DNA of 59,000 nucleotides from a bacterium (GTDB lineage Bacteria > Bacillota > Clostridia > Lachnospirales > Lachnospiraceae). The notes under the pieces are model-generated. The model did no database searches and had not been told where the DNA came from. It saw nothing but the letters and a program-made list of their open reading frames with translations. The position numbers and the translations under genes were made by a program. The DNA is taken from the NCBI GenBank assembly GCA_023664305.1, contig JAMPFT010000021.1:1-59000 (forward strand). Direction: 5' to 3'. The stretch's first letter is position 1. Each line of letters begins with the position of its first letter. Positions 23,985-31,142 of the stretch are shown piece by piece.

Positions 23985-24004
23985 CCCCGCAGCAAGCTGC
24001 GGGG
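23985..24004. other. GC-rich hairpin in the regulator-nucleotidyltransferase gap
   Basis: CCCCGCAGC pairs with GCTGCGGGG. There is no T-run on either side. The 445-base gap otherwise holds the promoter at 24233 and no gene. Confidence 0.4.
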
Positions 24005-24232
24005 AACTAAACCTTGAGAGATTATATGTAGATCATCTCATCCCACGCTCCACCAGTGTATGCCGGAGCCGTTTGTAATTGACATACATATCGTTCCCTG
24101 CCTTTCCTTCCTCTGCCGGGGATGCACTTATTACACTATGCTTCTTGCCATTCCACAAATATTTCTTGACTTTGCCGCTTTCGTCTGGGCGGTGCTTTTC
24201 CTTTCCGCATTGTCAAGCGGTAAATTTAATAA

Positions 24233-24261
24233 TTGACAAATATCGGCTTTATCGCTATAAT
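24233..24261 (+). promoter_or_regulatory. consensus sigma-A promoter
   Basis: TTGACA (24233-24238), 17-base spacer, TATAAT (24256-24261): a full consensus match 57 bases upstream of the nucleotidyltransferase-like gene. Confidence 0.88.
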
Positions 24262-24318
24262 AAAACGATTTAGTACTGGAATGCTAAATGGAGGTATGGG
24301 CGGAAAGGATAAATACCT

Positions 24319-24975
24319 ATGATCAGAATTGTTGATGAAGCAGAGTGTAAAAGATATCGTTCAGACTGTTCAATTACACTCAAAAAAGTATGCTCCCTGC
24401 TTAAAAAAAGGGGGATAAGCGCTCAATTTACTCTCGTTGGTAGTGGTGCAAGAAATATGGTCACGAGAAACGGAAACGGCCCGTTTGACCTTGATTATAA
24501 TCTCGAAATCATCAAAGCTCCAGACGAGTATTGGAATGATTTGCGCCATTTGAAAGATACCGTTCGTGTTTTGCTTGATAATGCAGCGGGTCTACAATGC
24601 TTTTCTGAATCAAGTGATTCAACTTCTTGTCTGACATCACTGTTGTATTTCAAGGATGAGCCAACAATTGAGTTCAGCTTTGATGTTGCGATTGTTGCCA
24701 GAAATTCCGATGGAACACTATGTAGGCTAATTCATAATAAAAATGCATGGGGATATGGGCGGGATCAATATGTTTGGAATGAAATCCCCAATTCTCGTAA
24801 TGTGGCAATAAAGGCAAAACGAATTAAAGCAGAGGGATTGTGGCTTGATGTAAGAGACCAATATGTCATTCTAAAAGAAAAGTATCTATCCCATTGGTGG
24901 GATAGGGATGATCATCCATCATTTATTGTATATATTGAGGCTGTTAATAATGTCTACAATAAATATTTTGCATGA
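24319..24975 (+). CDS. nucleotidyltransferase-superfamily protein
   Basis: A 218-aa protein with a polymerase-beta-like nucleotidyltransferase core: LVGSGARNM, then GPFDLDYNLEI (the DxD metal pair) and IEFSFDVAIV (third acidic residue). These are the hG[GS]...DhD marks of the superfamily. It may adenylylate a small molecule, RNA or protein; the partner is unknown. It has a perfect sigma-A promoter. A frameshifted small gene follows after 19 bases. The AT-rich codon use differs from the core genes and fits acquired DNA. Confidence 0.75.
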   Translation: MIRIVDEAECKRYRSDCSITLKKVCSLLKKRGISAQFTLVGSGARNMVTRNGNGPFDLDYNLEIIKAPDEYWNDLRHLKDTVRVLLDNAAGLQCFSESSDSTSCLTSLLYFKDEPTIEFSFDVAIVARNSDGTLCRLIHNKNAWGYGRDQYVWNEIPNSRNVAIKAKRIKAEGLWLDVRDQYVILKEKYLSHWWDRDDHPSFIVYIEAVNNVYNKYFA

Positions 24976-24994
24976 CCACAGGAGGAATAATATC

Positions 24995-25178
24995 ATGGGA
25001 AAACATATTTTTGATTTCGAAGATGGCAATTTTATATTCTCTATGTCCGATGATGTGGCCATAGACACTGATGGGCATTTAATGATGCGTTGGTGGAAAC
25101 ATGGCAATGGAAATCGATTCAGGTGAATTACATATTGTTTCAGGCTCAACTAAAAAGATTTTATTCCTATATCAATAA
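24995..25178 (+). pseudogene. frameshifted small Asp/Met-rich protein gene
   Basis: AGGAGG precedes ATG 24995. The intact frame reads 43 codons to 25126, but its sense is lost after MMR: the next frame continues as VGGNMAMEIDSGELHIVSGS to a TAA at 25176-25178. Joined, this gives a roughly 60-residue acidic protein of a type repeatedly seen in Lachnospiraceae (FDFxxGxxFxSMSDxxAIDxDGxxMMR pattern). A loss of two bases or gain of one near 25088 explains it. A sequencing error is possible. Confidence 0.55.
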
Positions 25179-25214
25179 AAGAGTCTGGCATAAATAGCTC
25201 AAAAAATTTTTTAA

Positions 25215-25535
25215 TCATTTATCTTCCAGAAGACGTTTGCTAAGGTCGGAGGCACTATAAAGCACTCTGGCAACAATCACTCTTTCTTCTCTGACAACAT
25301 AAAACACAGAATAATTGTCTACAGGCAATTGCCTTAAGCCCATTGTATGCTCCGGTTCAGATTCCATAATCCTGACACGCTCCGGAAACACATTCAGCCC
25401 CTCAATGACTTCTGCAATCCGATTATATTGACCCAAAGCAGTTTCAGGTGCCTGAAGCTTTATGGCAATATATTCATAAATTTCATCCATATCTGCCAAT
25501 GCCTTGTCTGCAATCTGCACGGTATAATGCTTCAT
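25215..25535 (-). CDS. RelE/ParE-family toxin
   Basis: A 106-aa toxin. The N-terminus (YTVQIADKALADMDEIYEYIA) and the C-terminal LRQLPVDNYSVFYVVREERVIVARVLYSASD show the RelE/ParE fold. RelE-type toxins cut ribosome-bound mRNA and ParE types poison gyrase; this sequence does not settle which. It begins 1 base after the antitoxin stop, the standard arrangement. The short start (25535) matches the family N-terminus. Confidence 0.88.
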   Translation of the reverse strand: MKHYTVQIADKALADMDEIYEYIAIKLQAPETALGQYNRIAEVIEGLNVFPERVRIMESEPEHTMGLRQLPVDNYSVFYVVREERVIVARVLYSASDLSKRLLEDK

Positions 25536-25536
25536 G

Positions 25537-25839
25537 TCAATGTCTCTCCCTGAACTTTGCAAATGCAGATGCCGCTTCCTGTACTTTACCCGCTTCTATG
25601 TCCTCGTAACCTTCCTGCAATTTGGCATGAACCTCAGCCGCATCCATTAAGTCCGCATTGACTGCAGGGGGAACTTTCGGCAAAGATACCGCAAAAGGGA
25701 TTCCTCCGGTCAGAGATATCTGGTTGAGATACATATCGATAGCGGTTGACATAGGTATTCCTAATTGTGCCAGTACACTCTCTGCCCGTTGTTTTACCGC
25801 TGGATTTACTCTTAAATTTAATGTAGCTGTTTTTTCCAT
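25537..25839 (-). CDS. RelB/DinJ-family antitoxin
   Basis: A 100-aa antitoxin. The start MEKTATLNLRVNPAVKQRAE is the ribbon-helix-helix DNA-binding domain of RelB/DinJ proteins, followed by MSTAIDMYLNQISLTGGIPF. The C-terminal tail would wrap the toxin. AGGAGA lies 7 bases upstream of the ATG. It precedes the toxin in the same operon and should autorepress it. Confidence 0.9.
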   Translation of the reverse strand: MEKTATLNLRVNPAVKQRAESVLAQLGIPMSTAIDMYLNQISLTGGIPFAVSLPKVPPAVNADLMDAAEVHAKLQEGYEDIEAGKVQEAASAFAKFRERH

Positions 25840-26109
25840 AACAATCATCTCCTTCGCTTTTATTGTAACGCATTTGTTGTTACATTTCAACCCTTCATTT
25901 TCGCTACAGTTTCTCTTTATTTCATTTTTCTTTAATAAATAGCTCTTTCAGATTTTTACCATCTGAATATCAATCTTCCGATTTGTTTTGCTGGTTTATG
26001 TTTTTGCAATGTTTGCTAAATAATTCATCGATCTGTCATATTCACAAAAAGCTATCCCGTAAAAGCACGACTTACCGGAAAACGAGTTGTGCGGCCAGGA
26101 AAGATAAGG
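25840..26109. other. AT-rich gap before rsmI
   Basis: Base composition changes from AT-rich to GC-richer at about 26060-26100. This fits the end of inserted DNA, just before the promoter and leader element of rsmI. No gene, attachment repeat or integrase is visible. Confidence 0.4.
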
Positions 26110-26170
26110 TATAATAATGTGCGTAAAGGGCAGGCGACAGGAGTTTTGGGGGCTCTGCCCGGGACTTGCC
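26110..26170 (+). ncRNA. dispersed leader element, short copy C, with -10 box
   Basis: TATAAT at 26110-26115, then AAAGGGCAG from 26125. P1 pairs GGGCAG (26128-26133) with CTGCCC (26155-26160) and the conserved tail CGGGACTTGCC follows. Everything that forms P2 and the later hairpins in copies A and B is missing, leaving a 21-base loop. It is the leader of rsmI. Confidence 0.5.
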
Positions 26171-26203
26171 GCCGTTTACACGGCCGGGCGGGAAGGAGAG
26201 AAT

Positions 26204-27043
26204 ATGCCGGGAACCCTTTATTTATGCGCGACTCCGATCGGAAATCTGCAGGATATGACGCCGCGGGCGGTGGAGACGCTGCGGGCGGTGGATTTGATTG
26301 CGGCGGAGGATACCCGCAACAGTATCAGGCTTTTAAACCATTTTGACATTCATACGCCGATGACCAGCTATCATGAGTATAATAAGATAGAGAAGGCCAG
26401 GCAGTTGGTCGGACAGCTGCAGACGGGGATGGATATCGCGTTGATTACGGACGCGGGAACGCCGGCCATTTCGGATCCGGGGGAGGTGCTTGTCCGCATG
26501 TGTCAGGAAAACGACATATCTGTCACAAGCCTTCCGGGGGCGGCAGCCTGTATTACGGCGTTGACTCTGTCAGGGCTCTCTACAAGGCGTTTTTGCTTTG
26601 AGGGCTTCCTTCCCGCGGACAAAAAGGAGAAAAAACAGATTTTGGAGGAACTGTCGGAGGAGAGCCGCACGATGATTCTTTACGAGGCCCCTCATCATCT
26701 GACGCGCACGCTGGAGGAGCTTTATGGAGCGCTGGGACAGCGCAAAATTACGCTGTGCCGGGAGCTGACAAAAAAGTTTGAAACCGTCATGCCGACGACG
26801 TTGGAAGAGGCGTTGGAATACTACCGGGACGAGGAACCGCGGGGCGAATATGTGCTTGTGATAGAAGGAAAAAGCAGAGAGGAAAAGCGCCGGGAGGAAA
26901 TTGCCTCCTGGGAAAGCATGACTGTCGCGGAACATATGGCGCTGTATGAGGGACAGGGCATGGACCGCAAGACGGCGATGAAGCAGGTGGCGAAGGACCG
27001 GGGCGTGGGGAAGCGGGAGATTTACGCAAGCCTGCAGGACTGA
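26204..27043 (+). CDS. rsmI: 16S rRNA (cytidine-1402-2'-O)-methyltransferase
   Basis: A 279-aa tetrapyrrole-methylase-fold enzyme that adds 2'-O-methyl to C1402 in the ribosomal decoding centre. Visible: GTLYLCATPIGNLQDMTPRA, AAEDTRNS, ITDAGTPAISDPG, SLPGAAACITALTLSG, FEGFLP and the C-terminal GVGKREIY helix. The start 26204 (GGAAGGAG upstream) gives the family N-terminus. Normally a close neighbour of yabB; here separated from it by the accessory block. Its leader carries element copy C. Confidence 0.96.
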   Translation: MPGTLYLCATPIGNLQDMTPRAVETLRAVDLIAAEDTRNSIRLLNHFDIHTPMTSYHEYNKIEKARQLVGQLQTGMDIALITDAGTPAISDPGEVLVRMCQENDISVTSLPGAAACITALTLSGLSTRRFCFEGFLPADKKEKKQILEELSEESRTMILYEAPHHLTRTLEELYGALGQRKITLCRELTKKFETVMPTTLEEALEYYRDEEPRGEYVLVIEGKSREEKRREEIASWESMTVAEHMALYEGQGMDRKTAMKQVAKDRGVGKREIYASLQD

Positions 27044-27190
27044 ATGATAACGGAGCATGGGAAGGCAGAGGACTTCCGCCTGCTTACAGGAAATCGGAAA
27101 CGGTTCAACGGCTTAACTGTTACGGAAACGGTTTATTTGCGCAGAGCGGAAAGATCAGAACAGTAAACCGGCAGATAAGGGGAGAAATGT

Positions 27191-27370
27191 ATGGCAGCTT
27201 CAAATTGTGACGCGTGTGTCAATTATGTATACGATGAAGAGGATGAATGCTATTACTGCATGATAAATCTGGATGAGGACGAGATGTACCGCTTTTTAAC
27301 CGGAAATCAACAGGCATGTCCGTATTTTCGGCTGGACGACGAGTACAGCGTCGTGCGGCATCAAATTTAA
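27191..27370 (+). CDS. DUF6472-like small cysteine-rich protein
   Basis: A 59-aa protein with CDACVNY, CYYC and a further Cys in QQACPYF: a likely zinc-binding four- or five-cysteine layout, with an acidic stretch MINLDEDEMYRFL between. This pattern I recognise from DUF6472 proteins of Lachnospiraceae; function unknown. AAGGGGAGA lies upstream of the ATG. A clear terminator follows. Confidence 0.8.
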   Translation: MAASNCDACVNYVYDEEDECYYCMINLDEDEMYRFLTGNQQACPYFRLDDEYSVVRHQI

Positions 27371-27389
27371 ACGGTTTTGGCAGACCAGG

Positions 27390-27426
27390 AAACGCCGCTT
27401 CCCGTAAAACGGAAACGGCGTTTTTC
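27390..27426 (+). terminator. rho-independent terminator
   Basis: AACGCCG pairs with CGGCGTT (plus inner TTCC/GGAA), followed by TTTTT. It begins 20 bases after the DUF6472-like stop. Confidence 0.85.
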
Positions 27427-27502
27427 GTGTATATTTTTTGGGAGATCCGCGCACACTGTTTTTGCAGTGACAGAGTATGAGGCGAAAAGGAGGCCAGGAA
27501 AC

Positions 27503-27688
27503 ATGAGCAATATTTCAGAACTGGATTTACAGAATCTGCGGCATCTGATCGGCGGTTTTGACACCACCCACTGTAAGATGCAGGCCTATGCGCAGGAAGC
27601 GACTGATCCCCAGATCAGGCAGTTTTTCGAAAAAGGAGCACAGTCGGCCAAAAACAATAAGCAGCAGCTTATGAAATTTTTAGGGTAA
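27503..27688 (+). CDS. small CotF-related protein
   Basis: A 61-aa helical protein: LRHLIGGFDTTHCKMQAYAQEATDPQIRQFFEKGAQSAKNNKQQL. It resembles the first half of Coat F spore proteins and lies 14 bases upstream of a second such gene, so the two probably form a pair of subunits or a split coat protein. AAAGGAGG lies 9 bases before the ATG, which decides against the longer frame from 27377. Confidence 0.7.
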   Translation: MSNISELDLQNLRHLIGGFDTTHCKMQAYAQEATDPQIRQFFEKGAQSAKNNKQQLMKFLG

Positions 27689-27702
27689 GGAGAAGAGAGA
27701 AG

Positions 27703-27957
27703 ATGCAGGAAAAAACGATGGTGGCAGATACCCTTGCCGGTATCAACGGAGAGCTGACCCGCTACGCCGGAATGATCGCGCAGTCGGAGAACAAGGAGCT
27801 GAAGGCGACTTTGAAGCAGATGCGCAACGCCTGTGAGCAGTCGCAGGAGGAGCTGTACAACATTGCCAGAGAAAAGTCTTACTATGTACCCGCCAGCAAG
27901 GCGACACAGGAAGAAGTAGAGCATGTAAAGAGTCTGTTTACGCAGGGAACCCTGTAA
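27703..27957 (+). CDS. CotF-family spore coat protein
   Basis: An 84-aa helical protein with the Coat F pattern: ADTLAGINGELTRYAGMIAQSENKELKATLKQMRNACEQSQEELYNIA and YYVPA. Family members are structural coat proteins or are induced in sporulation. AAGGAGAAGAG lies upstream of the ATG. A strong terminator follows 26 bases after the stop, closing the two-gene unit. Confidence 0.82.
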   Translation: MQEKTMVADTLAGINGELTRYAGMIAQSENKELKATLKQMRNACEQSQEELYNIAREKSYYVPASKATQEEVEHVKSLFTQGTL

Positions 27958-27983
27958 AGAACGCGGGATTGCGACGAAACGGA

Positions 27984-28017
27984 AACCGGGCAGAGGGAAT
28001 ATGCTGCCCGGTTTTTT
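27984..28017 (+). terminator. rho-independent terminator after the coat genes
   Basis: ACCGGGCAG pairs with CTGCCCGGT around a 10-base loop, followed by TTTTTT. Confidence 0.9.
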
Positions 28018-28020
28018 ATT

Positions 28021-28111
28021 CTATAGGAAACTTCGTCGTAGCAAGGGAAGAATGCGAAGCATTCTTCTAAGTGCCCATATGGGCGCTTTGTGCCGCTTGC
28101 GGCACTTTTTT
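28021..28111. repeat. hairpin-rich interspersed repeat
   Basis: The segment GGAAACTTCGTCGTAGCAA (28027-28045) recurs with one change at 32859-32877. Here it is followed by three consecutive hairpins: GAAGAATGC/GCATTCTTC, GCCCATATGGGC, and GTGCCGC/GCGGCAC with TTTTTT. The last is also a good plus-strand terminator (28090-28111). Confidence 0.6.
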
Positions 28112-28123
28112 GCAGGCGCGGGA

Positions 28124-28651
28124 TTATAGCGGGGCTTCCTCCAGGTAGACAAACTCCATGCCGTAGCTTTGGTCGTCCGGTTCATTCTGCAGATAATCGT
28201 ATCCGCCGTTCTCAGAGATTTTGAAGCCGCATTTTAAATGGGTTGCGACAGATGCGGCGTTCTTTTTATGGACGCAGTCGCAGACCGTAAACGGGCCTTG
28301 CTTTTTCAGTAGCTCCAGAACGCCGGAAAGCAGCTGTGAAGCGTAGCCCCTTTTTCGATGATCGGGATGCGTCTCCAGCGCTTCTATGTAGTAAAATCTG
28401 TCTTTTACATAATATAATCTCAAAGCGCTGATCCAGAGGCCGTCATGCTCTGACACCATGTAACGGTTCCTGCCGTCCAGAAAATCATTTCTGATATATT
28501 CCAGAAAGTCATGCTCGATTTTCTGTAAAGCGCCGTCTCTGTCCGATGTGCCGGGATAAAAATAATCTATATTTTCCAGATTGCCTTCCTGATAGAGATC
28601 CATTAGTTTTCTTCCGTCGATGTCCCGCCACTCGCTGATTTCGATGATCAT
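28124..28651 (-). CDS. GNAT-family acetyltransferase
   Basis: A 175-aa GNAT protein. The acetyl-CoA-binding motif is visible as ALETHPDHRKRGYASQLLSG (the R-x-x-G-x-G/A element), followed by a C-terminal strand with NAASVATHLKCGFK. Substrate unknown. The start at 28651 has AAAGGGG upstream and matches the conserved MIIEISEWRDID opening; the longer frame to 28726 has no support. It is a single minus-strand gene between terminators. Confidence 0.85.
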   Translation of the reverse strand: MIIEISEWRDIDGRKLMDLYQEGNLENIDYFYPGTSDRDGALQKIEHDFLEYIRNDFLDGRNRYMVSEHDGLWISALRLYYVKDRFYYIEALETHPDHRKRGYASQLLSGVLELLKKQGPFTVCDCVHKKNAASVATHLKCGFKISENGGYDYLQNEPDDQSYGMEFVYLEEAPL

Positions 28652-28948
28652 TCTGCACCCCTTTGCGCACTCCGCACATATACCGATCAAAATTTGAAAA
28701 TCTGTTTTTAAGCTTATTTTCCGCAAGGCTCAATTTGAGCCGCCTGTCCTGCAAAACATTATAGTACATGCGGAAGGCGGATGCAAGATGCGTTTTGACA
28801 AAAGAAATCTCCTCCGTTTCCGGCCTTTTCCGCGTCTCGTTTCGAATAACAATTTTTCTATATAATTGTGCAGAAAACAGCAAGAAACGGGAAGCGCCGA
28901 CAGGTATAATGTGTTTTATAGAAACATTATATATCGGAGGTGGGGGAG
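28652..28948 (+). promoter_or_regulatory. upstream region of the sugar ABC operon
   Basis: TATAAT at 28861-28866 lies 88 bases upstream of the first permease; a TTTCGA at 28838-28843 is a weak -35 at 17-base spacing. No other structure is evident in these 297 bases. Confidence 0.4.
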
Positions 28949-29902
28949 ATGGGAAAGGCCATCGTTTCACAAAAAGGAACCGCAAAAAAGAAGAAAAACT
29001 TCTGGCTCCAGGTCAGAAAAAATCATCAGCTGCTTACGATGCTGATTCCGGCCCTGATTCTGGTGATCCTGTTCAGCTACATACCGATGGGCGGAATTGT
29101 GATCGCGTTCAAGAAGTACAATTACGGGGCGGGGATATTCGGCAGCGCATGGAACGGAATTGACAATTTCCGCTTCCTTTTTATCTCCGGTAAAATCTGG
29201 ACGCTGACCCGGAACACGCTTTTGTACAACATTGCTTTTATCAGCGTCGGTCTTGTCTTCGAAGTGGGATTTGCCGTGATGCTGAACGAAATGCGGGGTG
29301 TTGCGTTTAAAAAGGTCGCGCAGTCCTTCATGTTCCTGCCGCACTTTATTTCCTGGGTTGTGGCGGCGACGATTATGCTGAATATTTTCGGCACCCACGG
29401 CGTTCTGAACTCCATCATTAAGTCGCTGGGAGGCGAATCCTTCAATATCTACGCGCAGACGAAGCAATGGCCGATCGTGATGATTCTCTTAAAGGTCTGG
29501 AAGAGCGCAGGGTACGGATGCGTCGTATATCTGGCGGCGATCGTGGGCATCAATCCCGAGATCTACGAGGCCGCAAAAATCGACGGCGCAAATATCTGGC
29601 AGCGGATTTTCCGCATTATTCTGCCGAACTTAAAGCCCACCATTATCATCATGACTCTGTTGGCGGTCGGCGGAATCTTCCGCGGGGATTTCGGTATGTT
29701 TTACCAGATTGTGGGAAGCAACCAGCTGCTTTTGGAATCCTCGGATATCATCGACACCTTTGTGTATCGCTCCATGATGTCTAACTCGAACATGGGAATG
29801 ACGGCGGCTGCCGGGCTTTATCAGTCGGTTCTCTGCTTTATCACGATCAACCTGGTGAACTTTACCGTAAAAAAGATCGACCCGGATTATTCCCTGTATT
29901 GA
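28949..29902 (+). CDS. sugar ABC transporter permease (LplB type)
   Basis: A 317-aa inner-membrane permease with about six membrane segments. The cytoplasmic EAA loop that contacts the ATPase reads EIYEAAKIDGANIWQRIFRIILP. The N-terminus with LTMLIPALILVILFSYIPMGGIVIAFKKY is typical of LplB permeases, which import oligosaccharides. GGAGG lies 8 bases before ATG 28949; the GTG at 28940 is less likely. It is the first gene of a transport unit with the next permease and the solute-binding gene. No ATPase gene is present, as usual for this type. Confidence 0.95.
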   Translation: MGKAIVSQKGTAKKKKNFWLQVRKNHQLLTMLIPALILVILFSYIPMGGIVIAFKKYNYGAGIFGSAWNGIDNFRFLFISGKIWTLTRNTLLYNIAFISVGLVFEVGFAVMLNEMRGVAFKKVAQSFMFLPHFISWVVAATIMLNIFGTHGVLNSIIKSLGGESFNIYAQTKQWPIVMILLKVWKSAGYGCVVYLAAIVGINPEIYEAAKIDGANIWQRIFRIILPNLKPTIIIMTLLAVGGIFRGDFGMFYQIVGSNQLLLESSDIIDTFVYRSMMSNSNMGMTAAAGLYQSVLCFITINLVNFTVKKIDPDYSLY

Positions 29903-30029
29903 TGGAGGCGCAGATTGAAAAATCGGACATTTCTCAATCGCAGATTTGCGCCTGCGGCAGTATACAACAAAAAGCCGGTGTGCTTCGTTGTCGAGAGTTC
30001 GCGGGCTGCGGAAAGGCATGGTTATTAAA

Positions 30030-30932
30030 ATGACAAAGAGTAAAATCAGAATGTCGTCGGACGAAAAAGTATTTGGGGTCATCAGTTATCTGATTATCGG
30101 CTTCTTCGCAATCTGCTGCGTGATTCCGTTTTACCTGATACTGATCGGATCGTTCACCGACGAAAAATGGATTATCACAAAGGGATATAACTTTTTCGTG
30201 GCATTTGAAAATCTTTCCCTGGAGGGATATGCGACGGTGTTTAAGAACCCGAAGGCGATTTTATCCGCCTACGGCATCACGACGTTTGTCACGGTGGTGG
30301 GGACGGTGTTGTCGATCCTGATTACGACCATGACGGGCTATGTGCTGTCGAGACAGTCCTTCCCCTGGAGAAATCAGATTTCCTTTTTCTTCTTCTTTAC
30401 GACTCTGTTCAGCGGAGGACTGGTTCCCTATTATCTGCTCTGTACCAGATTTTTGAGCTTTACCAACCATCTGTACGCGCTGATCGTCCCGGGACTGTTT
30501 TCCGTGTGGAACATGATTATTTCCAAAAGCTTTATGAAGGGGATTCCGGGAGAGATGGTAGAGTGCGCGAAGATTGACGGGGCCTCGGAGTACCAGATTT
30601 ATTTCAGGGTGATGCTCCCGCTGTCAAAGCCCCTGATCGCGACCCTTTCCCTGTTTACCGCCCTGGGCTATTGGAACGACTGGTATAACTGTATGCTGTT
30701 TATTTCCGACAGATCAAAATGGAATCTGCAGTATACGCTTCAGGATATTTTGAGCACCTCGGCTGCCCTTACGGAGATTGCGAATAAGACGGGCCTACAG
30801 GTTTCCACACTTCCGGCGGAGAGCATGAAGATGGCTATGTGTATTGTGGCGGTGGGGCCGATTATCCTGCTTTACCCGTTCCTGCAGAAGTATTTTGTAA
30901 AGGGCATGACCATCGGTGCGGTAAAGGGCTGA
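30030..30932 (+). CDS. sugar ABC transporter permease (YtcP type)
   Basis: A 300-aa permease with six membrane segments and the EAA loop GEMVECAKIDGASEYQIYFRVMLPLSKP. It pairs with the LplB-type subunit to form the membrane channel. The start is uncertain: ATG 30030 has GGAAAGG 13 bases upstream, and ATG 30018 (MVIKM...) has the same site only 1 base away. The frame is open to 29946 but not conserved. A short intergenic region with tandem repeats separates it from the solute-binding gene. Confidence 0.93.
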   Translation: MTKSKIRMSSDEKVFGVISYLIIGFFAICCVIPFYLILIGSFTDEKWIITKGYNFFVAFENLSLEGYATVFKNPKAILSAYGITTFVTVVGTVLSILITTMTGYVLSRQSFPWRNQISFFFFFTTLFSGGLVPYYLLCTRFLSFTNHLYALIVPGLFSVWNMIISKSFMKGIPGEMVECAKIDGASEYQIYFRVMLPLSKPLIATLSLFTALGYWNDWYNCMLFISDRSKWNLQYTLQDILSTSAALTEIANKTGLQVSTLPAESMKMAMCIVAVGPIILLYPFLQKYFVKGMTIGAVKG

Positions 30933-31020
30933 TGCGCTGAGAATGCAGATGCGGGAGCGTATGCCGCCTTGGGCGCACGCCGCTATGAGTACACGCCGCT
31001 ATAAGCGGAGGGAAGATAAA

Positions 31021-31125
31021 GGAGAACTCAGGCGTTTGAGGGCTTGAGGAGAAAGGCAGAACTCAGGCGTTTGAGGGCTTGAGGAGAAAGACGGAGCTTA
31101 GGCGTCTCAGACGCTTGAGGATAAA
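31021..31125 (+). repeat. three 35-36-bp hairpin-forming repeats before the solute-binding gene
   Basis: Two nearly identical units containing ACTCAGGCGTTTGAGGGCTT and a diverged third. The third forms GGCGTCT/AGACGCT. They lie between the permease stop and the ribosome site (AGGAAGGAG) of the solute-binding gene, in the same transcript. Confidence 0.75.
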
Positions 31126-31142
31126 TAGGAAGGAGAAAGTTT

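Noticed and set aside
24050-24240. Short plus-strand frame before the nucleotidyltransferase gene
   Set aside because: No ribosome site; the consensus promoter lies at its end.
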